A stretch of DNA of 32,195 nt from Armatimonadota bacterium (GTDB lineage: Bacteria; Armatimonadota; JAAZEB01): assembly GCA_012841485.1 (NCBI GenBank), contig DUUU01000116.1:1-32195 (forward strand). Direction: 5' to 3'. Of this stretch, positions 15,159 through 23,071 are shown one piece after another. How positions within the stretch are numbered: position 1 is the stretch's first letter; each line of letters starts with the position of its first letter. Both the position numbers and the translations under genes were made by a program. Under the pieces are notes generated by a model that was given only the letters and a program-made list of their open reading frames with translations, did not search any database and was not told the DNA's origin.

Positions 15159-16166
15159 TCACTCGTTGGCGGCGTCGATCAGCGCCAGGATGTTTTCGGG
15201 CCGGGCGTCTCCGGGGATGCTGTGCGCGGGGGCCAGGACGTAGCCGCCCTCCTTGCCTACCTCAGAAACGAGCCTGCGTACCTCGGCGCGGACCTCGTCC
15301 GGCGTGCCGTGGGGGAGTAGCCGCTGGGTGCTCACACCGCCCCAGAAGCTGAGCTTGCCGGCATAGAGGCGCTTCATCTCGTAGGGATCCATCACCTCTG
15401 GCTGGAACGGGTTGAAGCAGTCCAGCCCGATCTCGATGAGCTGCGGGAAGAGCTCCTGCACCTGGCCACAGGAGTGGATCGTGACGAACTTGCCGGCCTC
15501 CTTGCCGGCGCCGTACATGCGTGCCAATCGGGGCTTCAGGAAGCGCTCCCACAGCTTTCCGCCCATCAGCAGACCACGCTGAGTGCCCCAGTCATCGCCG
15601 AAGTGGATCGCGTCAATGTCGTAGGTCACGGCGCGGCGGACGAGGACCACGTTGTAGTCGCAGATGGCGTCCAGCAGCTCGTCGACGAAGGCGGGCGCCT
15701 CGAGCATATCGTAGAAGAGCGCCTCCATGCCGCGCAAGGTCCAGGCCCGCTCGAAGAGCGAGAAACCGGTGCCGAACTGGACGAACTTCCCCTGCTCGCG
15801 AGCGGCCGCGACCGTGTCGGCAAACCCCTCGAACTTCGCGGGGTCGTCCGGGTCCGGCAATTCAAGGCGGCTGAGGTCGCGCTCGGGAAGGACGCAGTTG
15901 CAAACATTGCCGATATCGCGGTCGATACTGCGGTCCCACTGCACGCCGAACTCGTCCTGCCAGACGGTATCCGACAGCCATCGATCCTTGGGGCCGGGGC
16001 GGGGGGCGACGCCAACAACCGAGTTGTCGATGCGCTTGAGCAGCTCGTCGCTGCCATAGTGGGCGACGAACGCGGCATGGGCCTTCTGGGTGAGGCTAAT
16101 CACGTAGGGGCAGCGGTCTGGCTGCTGGTGCCGCAGGGCGGCGTGCATGCGTTCCCGATGGGTCAT
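15159..16166 (-). CDS. Uroporphyrinogen decarboxylase-family (URO-D) protein, probably not HemE
   Basis: A 335-residue TIM-barrel protein of the URO-D superfamily, which includes HemE and the MtaA/CmuA-type cobamide methyltransferases. It starts with the family-like MTHRERMHAALRHQQPDRCP but lacks the HemE motif R-Q-A-G-R near the N-terminus, so haem synthesis is unlikely. HSCG at 231-234 could ligate zinc as in methyltransferase members, and FGDDWGTQRGLLM (189-201) and LSFWGGVSTQRLL (272-284) are typical of the uncharacterised branch that sits beside carbohydrate genes. ATG 16166 has AAGGAG about nine bases upstream; the longer frame upstream is Pro/Arg-rich noise. It diverges from the beta-helix gene. 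The substrate is unknown. Confidence 0.85.
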   Translation of the reverse strand: MTHRERMHAALRHQQPDRCPYVISLTQKAHAAFVAHYGSDELLKRIDNSVVGVAPRPGPKDRWLSDTVWQDEFGVQWDRSIDRDIGNVCNCVLPERDLSRLELPDPDDPAKFEGFADTVAAAREQGKFVQFGTGFSLFERAWTLRGMEALFYDMLEAPAFVDELLDAICDYNVVLVRRAVTYDIDAIHFGDDWGTQRGLLMGGKLWERFLKPRLARMYGAGKEAGKFVTIHSCGQVQELFPQLIEIGLDCFNPFQPEVMDPYEMKRLYAGKLSFWGGVSTQRLLPHGTPDEVRAEVRRLVSEVGKEGGYVLAPAHSIPGDARPENILALIDAANE

Positions 16167-16377
16167 CAATACGTTCTCCTTCGTTGGCGCGATGGCAAAG
16201 AGAGAGTTCGACAAGCACTGCCCGCCTCCTCCCCGTCGCTGGGTCTCCCGGCGTGCCAGGAACCGCGCTGCGCCCCGTTGAATGGCCCTGTAGCGCGGGC
16301 ATCGGTGGCCGCGTGGGGATGGCCCTGGCGATGGCCAGCGGCCATTCCTGGGTCGCCTGGGTGAGAGGAGCAACGCC

Positions 16378-18912
16378 ATGAAAACTGCGCTTGCGATCAC
16401 TCTGCTGCTGGTGGGAGTTGCCGGGGCGGGGCAGGCCGCCGGCGAGCCGGCGAAGGCGCCGGTGGTCCTCTATGTGGCGACGAATGGCAACGATTCCTGG
16501 AGCGGCCGGCTGCCGGATCCAAACCGGGCGGGGACGGATGGGCCGTTTGCCACGATCACGCGGGCGCGCGACGCGATTCGCAAACTGAAGGCGGGAGGCG
16601 CCCTGTCGGCGCCGGTGGAAGTGCGCCTCCGGGGCGGGGTCTATACGATCACCGACACCGTGACCTTCCTGCCGGAGGACTCCGGAACGAAAGAATGCCC
16701 CATCTCGTACGTGGCCGCTCCTGGCGAGCGCCCGGTCCTCCACGGGGGGCGGCGGATCGCCGGCTGGCGTCCCTACCGGGGTAAGATCGTGTGCGCCGAT
16801 CTTCCCGAGGTGAAGGCGGGGCGCTGGTACTTCCGGCAGCTCTTCGTCGATGGCGCCCGCCAGGTGCGCGCGCGCTATCCCAACTTCGATCCCGCCCACC
16901 CCTATCGGAAGGGCTTCCTCTACGCCAGTCGCGACGCGAGCGCCTTTGGTGTCTGCGTGGGGAACATCCATAACCCGGGCGACTGGATGGAACACCGCGT
17001 GCGCGTGCCCGCCGAGGGCGACTACCAGGCGTGGGTCTACTACGCCGCGCTCAACAAGCCGCACGGCCACGACACGATGGACGGGCGCTCGGTGCTCACG
17101 GTGGATGGCGGCGAGGCGGTGCCGCTGAGTAACCTGCCGGATACGGGAGGGTGGAGCAGCTACCGGTGGAGCCGGAGCGCCTCGCTGCACCTATCCGCGG
17201 GCGAGCGCGTGATCCGGTGGCAGAACATCCAGGGCGGCGGGCTCAACCTGGAGGCGTTCGCTTTCACGAACGATCCCGATTGGAAGCCGGACGGCACGGC
17301 GATGCCAGCGGTGGCCGAAGAGAAGCACCTCATCCTTGTCCAGGCGGAGAACTTCACGGCGAGCCATGGGAACCAGCTCTCGGTTGGCGGCACCGGCGCC
17401 GGATCGAAGACGGAGTTCTACTACGCGCCCGGCACCTTCAAGCCGTCGTGGGCGAAGGCGCCGGACGCCGAGATCCACATCTTCCAATCGGGCAGCTGCC
17501 GTGCCTTCAAGGAGATCGTCTCCATCCAGGCCGTCGACGAGGCCGCGCGAAAAGTGACGGTCACCGGGCCGGAGTGCGTCGCGCCGTTGCACGCGGGCGA
17601 CCGCTACTTCGTGGAGAACGTCTTCGAGGAGCTCGACCAGCCCGGCGAGTGGTACCTCAACCGCCAGGAAGGCCGGCTCTGCTACTGGCCGGCCCGGCCG
17701 CTGACGCCAGACTCCGTGGTGATCGCCCCGGTGGTAAGTCGGCTCTTCGATTCCGCCGGCGACGCTGAGAGCGGGAAGCGCGTGGAATATATCCGCCTGC
17801 GTGGGCTGACCATCGAGGCCACGGACTATCAGCCGGGCGACGGGTGCATCGGCTACGGCATGGGGCAGGAGGGCGTGGTTCACCTGAAGGACGCCCGTGC
17901 CTGCGCCATCGAGGAGTGTACCTTCCGCGGCATTGGGCGCTACGCGGTCTGCGCGGAGGGCGGCGGCGAGCACTCCATCTGCCGAAACGAGATCTCGCAC
18001 AGCGCTCAAGGGGGCGTGCTGCTCCTGGAGTCGGCGCGAAACACCGTGTCGGATAACCACATCCATCACCTGGGATGGGTCTACAAGCATATCGGCGGCG
18101 TGGTCCTGCAAGGCAAAGGCGCTGATGAGAATGTGATCTCGCACAACGCCATCCACGACAGCGCGCGCTACGGGATCACGCTGAAGAACGCCGGCGTGCG
18201 CAACGTGATCGAGTTCAACCGCGTAGAGCGAACGAACACGGAGACCTACGACACCGGCGGGATCGAGGTCACCCAGCACGACCGAAACCAGCGCTCGGGG
18301 AGCGTCATCCGGAACAACGTGGTGATCGACACCATCGGCTACTCCTCGGTGGAGGAGCGGCCCACCTTCCTCTCCTGGAGCATCTATCTCGACTCCTTCG
18401 CGGGCGGCTACACCGTGACCAATAACCTGTGCCTCGGGAGCTCCCACGGGGGGATCATGCTCCAGGGGGGCAAGGAGAACCGCGTCGAGAACAACCTCTT
18501 CGTAAACGGCCGGCTGAACCAGGGGCACCTCTCGAACTTCGCGAGCAACTCCGAGGACGTGGTGCTGGAGCGCAACATCTTCTACACCACATCGCCGGAT
18601 GCGACGCTTTTCAGCGTGGGTCGCCTGGATGAGCGCGTGCTTCGCGCCGAACGGAATCTCTATTACAACGCGAGCGGGAAAGAGCCGGTGTTCCGCGGCG
18701 GGGGGATCTCCTCTTTCGCGGAGTGGCAAAGAAGGGGCTTCGACCAGAACAGCGTGGTCGCGGATCCCCTCTTCGTCAACCCGAGGAGGGGCAACTTCGC
18801 GCTAAGGCCGGATTCGCCGGCGCTCAAGCTCGGTTTCCGCCCGTTCGATATCAAGGAGGTCGGCCCGCGGCACAAGCCGTGCCGCTGCCAGCCGACGCCG
18901 CCGGACCGGTAG
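16378..18912 (+). CDS. Secreted right-handed parallel beta-helix protein with inserted carbohydrate-binding-like module
   Basis: An 844-residue exported protein. Residues 1-21 are a signal peptide (MKTALAITLLLVGVAGAGQA). Then comes the entry motif of polysaccharide-active beta-helix proteins (VLYVATNGNDSWSG, GPFATITRARDAI) and the first helix turns to about 185. Residues about 195-345 are an insert resembling CBM6/CBM35, with WMEHRVRVPAEGDYQAWVYY, VIRWQNIQGGGLNLEAF and VQAENFTAS. From about 465 to 790 many Asn-rich turns follow (NVISHNAIHDSARYG, NVIEFNRVERTN, ENRVENNLFVNG). The family includes pectate-lyase-like and GH141-type enzymes; I cannot name the substrate. ATG 16378 has GAGGAG about seven bases upstream. 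A bulged hairpin follows the stop. Confidence 0.85.
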   Translation: MKTALAITLLLVGVAGAGQAAGEPAKAPVVLYVATNGNDSWSGRLPDPNRAGTDGPFATITRARDAIRKLKAGGALSAPVEVRLRGGVYTITDTVTFLPEDSGTKECPISYVAAPGERPVLHGGRRIAGWRPYRGKIVCADLPEVKAGRWYFRQLFVDGARQVRARYPNFDPAHPYRKGFLYASRDASAFGVCVGNIHNPGDWMEHRVRVPAEGDYQAWVYYAALNKPHGHDTMDGRSVLTVDGGEAVPLSNLPDTGGWSSYRWSRSASLHLSAGERVIRWQNIQGGGLNLEAFAFTNDPDWKPDGTAMPAVAEEKHLILVQAENFTASHGNQLSVGGTGAGSKTEFYYAPGTFKPSWAKAPDAEIHIFQSGSCRAFKEIVSIQAVDEAARKVTVTGPECVAPLHAGDRYFVENVFEELDQPGEWYLNRQEGRLCYWPARPLTPDSVVIAPVVSRLFDSAGDAESGKRVEYIRLRGLTIEATDYQPGDGCIGYGMGQEGVVHLKDARACAIEECTFRGIGRYAVCAEGGGEHSICRNEISHSAQGGVLLLESARNTVSDNHIHHLGWVYKHIGGVVLQGKGADENVISHNAIHDSARYGITLKNAGVRNVIEFNRVERTNTETYDTGGIEVTQHDRNQRSGSVIRNNVVIDTIGYSSVEERPTFLSWSIYLDSFAGGYTVTNNLCLGSSHGGIMLQGGKENRVENNLFVNGRLNQGHLSNFASNSEDVVLERNIFYTTSPDATLFSVGRLDERVLRAERNLYYNASGKEPVFRGGGISSFAEWQRRGFDQNSVVADPLFVNPRRGNFALRPDSPALKLGFRPFDIKEVGPRHKPCRCQPTPPDR

Positions 18913-18937
18913 CGCGCGCATCCGGCCATGCCATGAG

Positions 18938-18977
18938 GAGACAGAGGGGCCGGCCGCTGCATGACCGCCCCTGTCTC
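18938..18977 (+). terminator. Hairpin after the beta-helix gene
   Basis: GAGACA-GA-GGGGC (18938-18950) pairs with GCCCC-TGTCTC (18967-18977), with a two-base bulge and a 16-base loop, 25 bases after the stop. There is no T-run. Confidence 0.6.
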
Positions 18978-18981
18978 TGGC

Positions 18982-19010
18982 GTGACGCCCGGGCGCGAAT
19001 GTGGTATGAT
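18982..19010 (+). promoter_or_regulatory. Promoter of the PHP-domain gene
   Basis: GTGACG (18982-18987), a 17-base spacer and TATGAT (19005-19010) preceded by TGG. It starts five bases after the hairpin that ends the previous gene. The leader to the ATG at 19125 is about 108 bases. Confidence 0.65.
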
Positions 19011-19124
19011 GAGGGCGCTGGATCCCGCGCGCCCGAGCGCGTGAGTGGGCCGGCGGAGGCCATGGCACGAGCCAGCAGGAGAGCGGGATGCGGCGAGAAC
19101 GCATCTCCCATAGGAGAGAAAGGC

Positions 19125-20468
19125 ATGATGGACCCGAAGGCACTGGAGCAGAAGCTCGATTCGTTTGACCCGGTGGCACGGCGCGAGGCGCTGGGCCGCA
19201 TGGCGGCGCTGGCGTTGCCTCCCGCGCCGGTGAGCGAGAACATCAATCTGCACTTCCACTCCTTTTTCTCCTACAACGCGGAGGGGTGGTCGCCATCGCA
19301 CATCGCCTGGGCGGCGCATCGGGCCGGGCTCTACGCAGCGGGCTTGTGCGACTTCGATGTTCTCGACGGTCTCGACGAGTTTCTCCAGGCGGGCGAGTTG
19401 CTGGGTCTGCGCGCCACGGTGAACCTGGAGACGCGCGCCTTCCTGAAGGAGTATGCCGATAGGGAGATCTCCTCGCCGGGCGAGCCGGGCGTCACCTACA
19501 TCATGGGCGGGGGCTTCGCCCGCGCGCTTTCCGCGGGCTCTCCCCAGGCGAGTGGTCTTGCCGCCTACCGCGAGGCCGCGCGCGCGCGTAATCTGGCCCT
19601 GCTGGAACGCATCAACCCCCACGTATCCGAGATCGCCATCGATTACGAGCGCGACGTGCTCCCGCTGACGCCGTTGGGCGTCGCCACGGAGCGGCACATC
19701 ATCCGCGCCTATCTCAACCGCTCGAAAGCGATCTTCAAGACGCCGGAAGCGACCGCGGGGTATTGGTCCGGGCTTCTCGGGAAGGATGCCGCCGAGATCC
19801 AGGCGATCCTGGACGGGCCGGCGATGGAGGAAGCGGTCCGCTCGAAGCTCGTGAAGAAGGGCGGTCTCGGCTACGTGCAGCCCTCCGAGGAGAGTTTCCC
19901 GCCCGTCGATGACTTCGTCGCTTGGGTCGCCTCGTGCGGGGCTGTGCCGATGGTGACCTGGCTGGACGGTACCAGCGACGGCGAGAAGGATGGCCGGGCG
20001 CTCCTGGAATGCCTGCGCGCCAAGGGATGCCAGGCGCTGAACATCATCCCCGACCGCAACTGGAACATCAAGGACCCCGATTCGCGCGCGGTGAAGGTGG
20101 CCAACCTCCGCGCCATCGTCGCCGCGGCGGACGACCTGGGGATGCCGATCAACATCGGCACCGAGATGAACAAAGCCGGGCTCCCCTTCGTTGACGACGT
20201 CAACGGCCCCGTGCTGCGCGAGTTCAAGGCGAGCTTCTTGCGGGGCGCACGCGTGATGGTCGGCCACTCCATCCTCTTGCGCTATGCGGGGGTCTCCTAC
20301 ATCTCTTACGAAGCGGATACCGTCGAGAAGAACGCCTTCTTCGAGTCTGTCGGGGCGCTGCCGCCGCTCACCGCGCCGGTAGCCGCCCGGCTGGCAGAGA
20401 TGGGCGAAGAGAAAGCCTACGCCGCCATCCGCGATGCCGCGGCCAGAGGCGCGTGGCCGGGAGCGTGA
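19125..20468 (+). CDS. Stand-alone PHP-domain metal-dependent hydrolase
   Basis: A 447-residue cytoplasmic protein. NLHFHSFFSYN (41-51) gives the first metal ligands of a PHP domain (His43, His45). CDFDVLDGLDEF (75-86), the NLETRAF glutamate (Glu102) and GHSILLRYAG near the C-terminus are plausible further ligands. PHP domains hydrolyse phosphoesters, but this is neither a DNA polymerase subunit nor a histidinol phosphatase by length or context. The central part (120-330) is not a standard PHP fold and is unfamiliar. ATG 19125 or the adjacent ATG 19128 follows AGGAGAG by about 8-11 bases. It has its own promoter. The substrate is unknown; sugar phosphates are only a guess from the neighbours. 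Confidence 0.75.
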   Translation: MMDPKALEQKLDSFDPVARREALGRMAALALPPAPVSENINLHFHSFFSYNAEGWSPSHIAWAAHRAGLYAAGLCDFDVLDGLDEFLQAGELLGLRATVNLETRAFLKEYADREISSPGEPGVTYIMGGGFARALSAGSPQASGLAAYREAARARNLALLERINPHVSEIAIDYERDVLPLTPLGVATERHIIRAYLNRSKAIFKTPEATAGYWSGLLGKDAAEIQAILDGPAMEEAVRSKLVKKGGLGYVQPSEESFPPVDDFVAWVASCGAVPMVTWLDGTSDGEKDGRALLECLRAKGCQALNIIPDRNWNIKDPDSRAVKVANLRAIVAAADDLGMPINIGTEMNKAGLPFVDDVNGPVLREFKASFLRGARVMVGHSILLRYAGVSYISYEADTVEKNAFFESVGALPPLTAPVAARLAEMGEEKAYAAIRDAAARGAWPGA

Positions 20469-20483
20469 CCGATCCGGGCGCGT

Positions 20484-21122
20484 TCAGAACGCGGGACCAC
20501 GGTAGAAATGCCGGCCCAGGCCGATGGTGAAGATGAGGCAGCCGTAAAGGGCATGCTGAAGCGAGGCGAGCAGCAAAGAGCCGGAGCGACGATAGGTCGT
20601 CGCGAAGAGGAAGCCGCCGCATCCTGAGAGGAGCAGCGCCACGGCGTTCCCGTAGATGATATGCACCCAGGCGAACGAGAGCGCGCTCGCCCAGGTGAGC
20701 ATCGCTTCCGTCTGGAAGAGCGGCCGGTAGCGGTGGAAGAGGAACGCGCGGTAGATCAGCTCCTGGGGATAGACCGAGAGGAGCGGGTAGAGCAGCATCA
20801 CCGCGAGCCAGAGGACCGGCGAGCGCCGCACTAGCCCGAGCCACGATCCCGGGTCGAACACCAACACCCCAGCGACGAGCAGGGGAGCCGTCACCGCGAA
20901 CAGCCGCAGCACGTCCCTCGCGCCCTGATGAAAGCCCTCGGTGTTCCATAGCACCTTGCGGTCGAATCCTGGGGCGCGGAGGAGCCACACCAGGCAGGCG
21001 CCCGCAACGGCGAGGAGGAGCAGGATCTTGGGCACGGGTAGCTGGTAGGTGGCCAGCAGCGCCGGCACTCCAACGAAAACAACCGCGAATTCAACGATGA
21101 GCAGGGCGTTCCCCGGCGCCAC
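20484..21122 (-). CDS. CPBP family intramembrane glutamic endopeptidase
   Basis: A 212-residue membrane protein with about six or seven hydrophobic helices. CPBP (CAAX/Abi) proteases carry E-E-x-x-x-R, F-x-x-x-H and a final H-x-x-x motif. Here the residues are Gln120-Glu121-x-x-x-Arg125 (YPQELIYRAFLFHRY), FAWVHIIYGN with His154, and LQHALYG with His190. The first of the two usual glutamates is therefore Gln. The start is GTG at 21122 with AGGAGGGG about seven bases upstream. It converges with the PHP gene with only 15 bases between the stops. Bacterial members are known for bacteriocin self-immunity or membrane protein processing; nothing here decides between these. Confidence 0.82.
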   Translation of the reverse strand: MAPGNALLIVEFAVVFVGVPALLATYQLPVPKILLLLAVAGACLVWLLRAPGFDRKVLWNTEGFHQGARDVLRLFAVTAPLLVAGVLVFDPGSWLGLVRRSPVLWLAVMLLYPLLSVYPQELIYRAFLFHRYRPLFQTEAMLTWASALSFAWVHIIYGNAVALLLSGCGGFLFATTYRRSGSLLLASLQHALYGCLIFTIGLGRHFYRGPAF

Positions 21123-21458
21123 GATGGCTCCCCTCCTGAAAGGTGCCGCGTGGTTGCGGCACTCCGATCACCCCTCCCGGTGAGTGCAGATGTGGCCGAG
21201 CCATTACGCCATCCCATGGGCAATGGTCACGAACCCTACCCCGCAGAAGCGCATGAGCGGCAGGAGGGCGCTAGCAGAAGATTCGACAGGGGTTGCGCGG
21301 AATCCCGCCAGGGAAGGGCGGTCTCCCGCGGCCCTGGAAGCCGCGCTTGTGCCGGGCGGGAGTGACCCCGAACGCGGGGGCGCTGCCGGCGTGGCCAAGA
21401 AGCGTGGTGGACCTCAGCGCCCCCATCGGGGGTGCGTCGCGCGCGGCCGGAGAGGGCA
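21123..21458. other. Intergenic stretch without a supported gene
   Basis: There is only weak coding signal here. On the side of the small minus-strand gene it carries an eight-base-pair stem with loop ATC at 21417-21435, probably its terminator. No promoter for the CPBP gene could be placed with confidence. Confidence 0.4.
21417..21435 (-). terminator. Hairpin after the small CxxC protein gene
   Basis: GCGCCCCC (21417-21424) pairs with GGGGGTGC (21428-21435) around ATC, with one G-U pair. It lies about 25 bases after the stop on the minus strand. Confidence 0.5.
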
Positions 21459-21746
21459 TCACATGCCCCGTGGTGGCCTCGCGCGCGTGATCTCCTGAAG
21501 GAGCTTGAGGAACTGGTCGTGCAGGTCGCGACACGCGCGCGTTTGAGGGGCTTTGGCGAGAAGCGCGAGGCCGCAGAGAGCCAACTCGTGTGCGTAGAGC
21601 GCCTTGCCGTGGGCCATCATTTGGCAGGCGCCTGACAGGTGCATCCGGGCGAGCATCGGAATCTCCGCGGGAGTGAAGGGGTCCTCCTCGCGTCGCACCC
21701 GCTCTGCGCAGTCGCGGCATCGGGCCCGGGGGGAATGCATGCGCAT
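21459..21746 (-). CDS. Small helical protein with CxxC pair, hypothetical
   Basis: A 95-residue protein that I do not recognise. A Cys-Arg-Asp-Cys pair lies near the N-terminus (ARCRDCAERV). Then follow mostly helical, moderately hydrophobic stretches (LARMHLSGACQMMAHGKALY, HELALCGLALLAKAP) with three more cysteines, and a basic tail. There is no signal peptide and no clear membrane span. It is called real because ATG 21746 has GGGAGG seven bases upstream and the composition is protein-like. A five-base-pair hairpin (21454-21468) places the stop codon in its loop. It sits between two other small minus-strand genes, but no operon is clear. Confidence 0.6.
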   Translation of the reverse strand: MRMHSPRARCRDCAERVRREEDPFTPAEIPMLARMHLSGACQMMAHGKALYAHELALCGLALLAKAPQTRACRDLHDQFLKLLQEITRARPPRGM

Positions 21747-21839
21747 CACAGCACCTCCCGAACAGCCAGCGGCGCGCCTGGGCGGGGAACGGCCGCATGG
21801 AGCTATGCTACCCCGAAACGGCCGGTCCTAACCCTCCAC

Positions 21840-22055
21840 TCATAGAACGCGCCGGATGAAGTAGTAGAGCGCCGTCAGGATGCCTGCGATGGCCAGAAGG
21901 TTCCCGGCGATGAGCCCCGTCCACGCGGCCACCCACGCCGAAGTGCCGGGGCTGGCCTGAACATAGTGCCACAGACCATAGCCCGCGATCACCAATCCGT
22001 TCAACAAGAGCAGGGTCCCCCAGAGTAAGAGCCGTCTGCTCTCTTGCTCCTCCAT
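21840..22055 (-). CDS. Small two-helix membrane protein, hypothetical
   Basis: A 71-residue protein with two hydrophobic helices: about 9-29 (LLLWGTLLLLNGLVIAGYGL) and about 42-66 (AAWTGLIAGNLLAIAGILTAL). An acidic N-terminus (MEEQES) and a basic C-terminus (IRRVL) flank them. The family is not recognised. ATG 22055 has GGAGGGGG about nine bases upstream, and a good promoter lies 52 bases before the start. It is probably an inner-membrane protein. Confidence 0.65.
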   Translation of the reverse strand: MEEQESRRLLLWGTLLLLNGLVIAGYGLWHYVQASPGTSAWVAAWTGLIAGNLLAIAGILTALYYFIRRVL

Positions 22056-22106
22056 TGGCGCGTGCCCCCTCCCCGTTTCGCTCGCGAGACAACCAGTGTC
22101 ACCGAA

Positions 22107-22134
22107 ACTCTACCACGGGAGAGCTGTATCTCAA
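22107..22134 (-). promoter_or_regulatory. Promoter of the small two-helix membrane protein gene
   Basis: The minus strand reads TTGAGA (22134-22129), a 16-base spacer and TAGAGT (22112-22107), with TGG directly before the -10. Confidence 0.6.
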
Positions 22135-22147
22135 ACACCGCAACACC

Positions 22148-22160
22148 GGGCGCAGCGCCC
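22148..22160 (-). terminator. Short hairpin after the sulfotransferase gene
   Basis: GGGCG-CAG-CGCCC, a five-base-pair stem with a three-base loop, lies 26 bases after the sulfotransferase stop. It has no T-run, so this is a weak call. Confidence 0.35.
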
Positions 22161-22186
22161 TGGCAGCAAGCGACTCGATGGTGAAG

Positions 22187-23071
22187 CTACATCTCTACCG
22201 GGTAGCGCAGGGAGGACTGTAGATCTCCGATCACGTCGAGGATCTTGCGGCGTGTCTCTTCATCGAGCGTGCGCCAGCGGTCGAGGGGCTCCTTGAGGTG
22301 GCGCTTCACTCCGGCCGCAAGCGCCGCCATGGCCTTGGGCCCGTCATCGAGCGCGCAGTGCCGGCAGATGCGCGTCAGCACCGCCATGGGCGCGTGCAGC
22401 AGCTCCTCATAGCGCACTAGCAGCGCACGCTCGGTACCAAGCGCCGCCAGGTCCGGCAGCGCGATCGTGTGTACGGAGACCCACTGGCACGGCGCGTACG
22501 GCATTCGGACGCCTCGCGCGATGAGCGATGCCGTCGTGTGCCGGCCATCACGCAGCACGTGGATCACGGTGCAATCCGGGTAGAGGCAGTTGATGAAGGG
22601 GATGCGGATGGCATTCGAGGGAGTCTTCTCCAGCAGGCGGCCAGTGGAGCAGACGGAGGCAAACGCCTGGCGAAAGAACGCCAGCAGCTCCGGGGTAGCA
22701 TCCGCCTCGGTCTTGCGCAAAGTCTCGAGCCAGGGGGGCAACGCCCATCGATGGCGGCTGCCGTCATAGAATCGCCGTTTCCAGATCCACTGGCCCTCAT
22801 GGTGAGGGCCTTTGCCCACGTTGCGCAGCTGGGGGTGGTGGCCGAGTAGCAGCGACAGGATCGAGGTGCCGCCCCGGTTGCAGCCGGAGATGAAGACAGG
22901 CGGCCCACCCCCCGGATGCAAGAGGTCGCCATCTCCACGCGCTCGCGCGCGTCGCCGTCGCCATGGAAAGATCCAGGGGAACCCGGCAACCTGGAGAAGG
23001 CCCGGACCGACAGCGAGCGCGCCCCGATTTCCAGCGACCAGCCGTTCCAGCATCCAGGGACTAAGAGACAC
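22187..23071 (-). CDS. PAPS-dependent sulfotransferase family protein
   Basis: Transfers sulfate from PAPS to a hydroxyl or amine, often on glycans, lipids or peptides. In the 294-residue protein the 5'-phosphosulfate loop is FISGCNRGGTSILSLLLG (60-77) and the 3'-phosphate site is VLRDGRHTTASL (172-183), with the conserved LEKTPSNAIRIPFI (147-160) between. Residues about 22-40 are hydrophobic, but no clear signal peptide is present. GTG at 23071 is chosen as start because AAGGAGGGAG lies nine bases before it. The open frame continues 50 codons upstream, but that part is Arg-rich and unlike the family. The promoter is about 400 bases upstream, so the mRNA has a long leader. The acceptor is unknown; secreted glycans are a reasonable guess. 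Confidence 0.88.
   Translation of the reverse strand: MSLSPWMLERLVAGNRGALAVGPGLLQVAGFPWIFPWRRRRARARGDGDLLHPGGGPPVFISGCNRGGTSILSLLLGHHPQLRNVGKGPHHEGQWIWKRRFYDGSRHRWALPPWLETLRKTEADATPELLAFFRQAFASVCSTGRLLEKTPSNAIRIPFINCLYPDCTVIHVLRDGRHTTASLIARGVRMPYAPCQWVSVHTIALPDLAALGTERALLVRYEELLHAPMAVLTRICRHCALDDGPKAMAALAAGVKRHLKEPLDRWRTLDEETRRKILDVIGDLQSSLRYPVEM

Noticed and set aside
17191..18729. Minus-strand open frame of 512 codons opposite the beta-helix gene
   Set aside because: It is an antisense shadow; sense-strand signal peptide, repeats and ribosome binding site are clear.
18663..20267. Minus-strand open frame of 534 codons opposite the PHP gene
   Set aside because: It is antisense, spans a promoter and terminator, and has no motifs.
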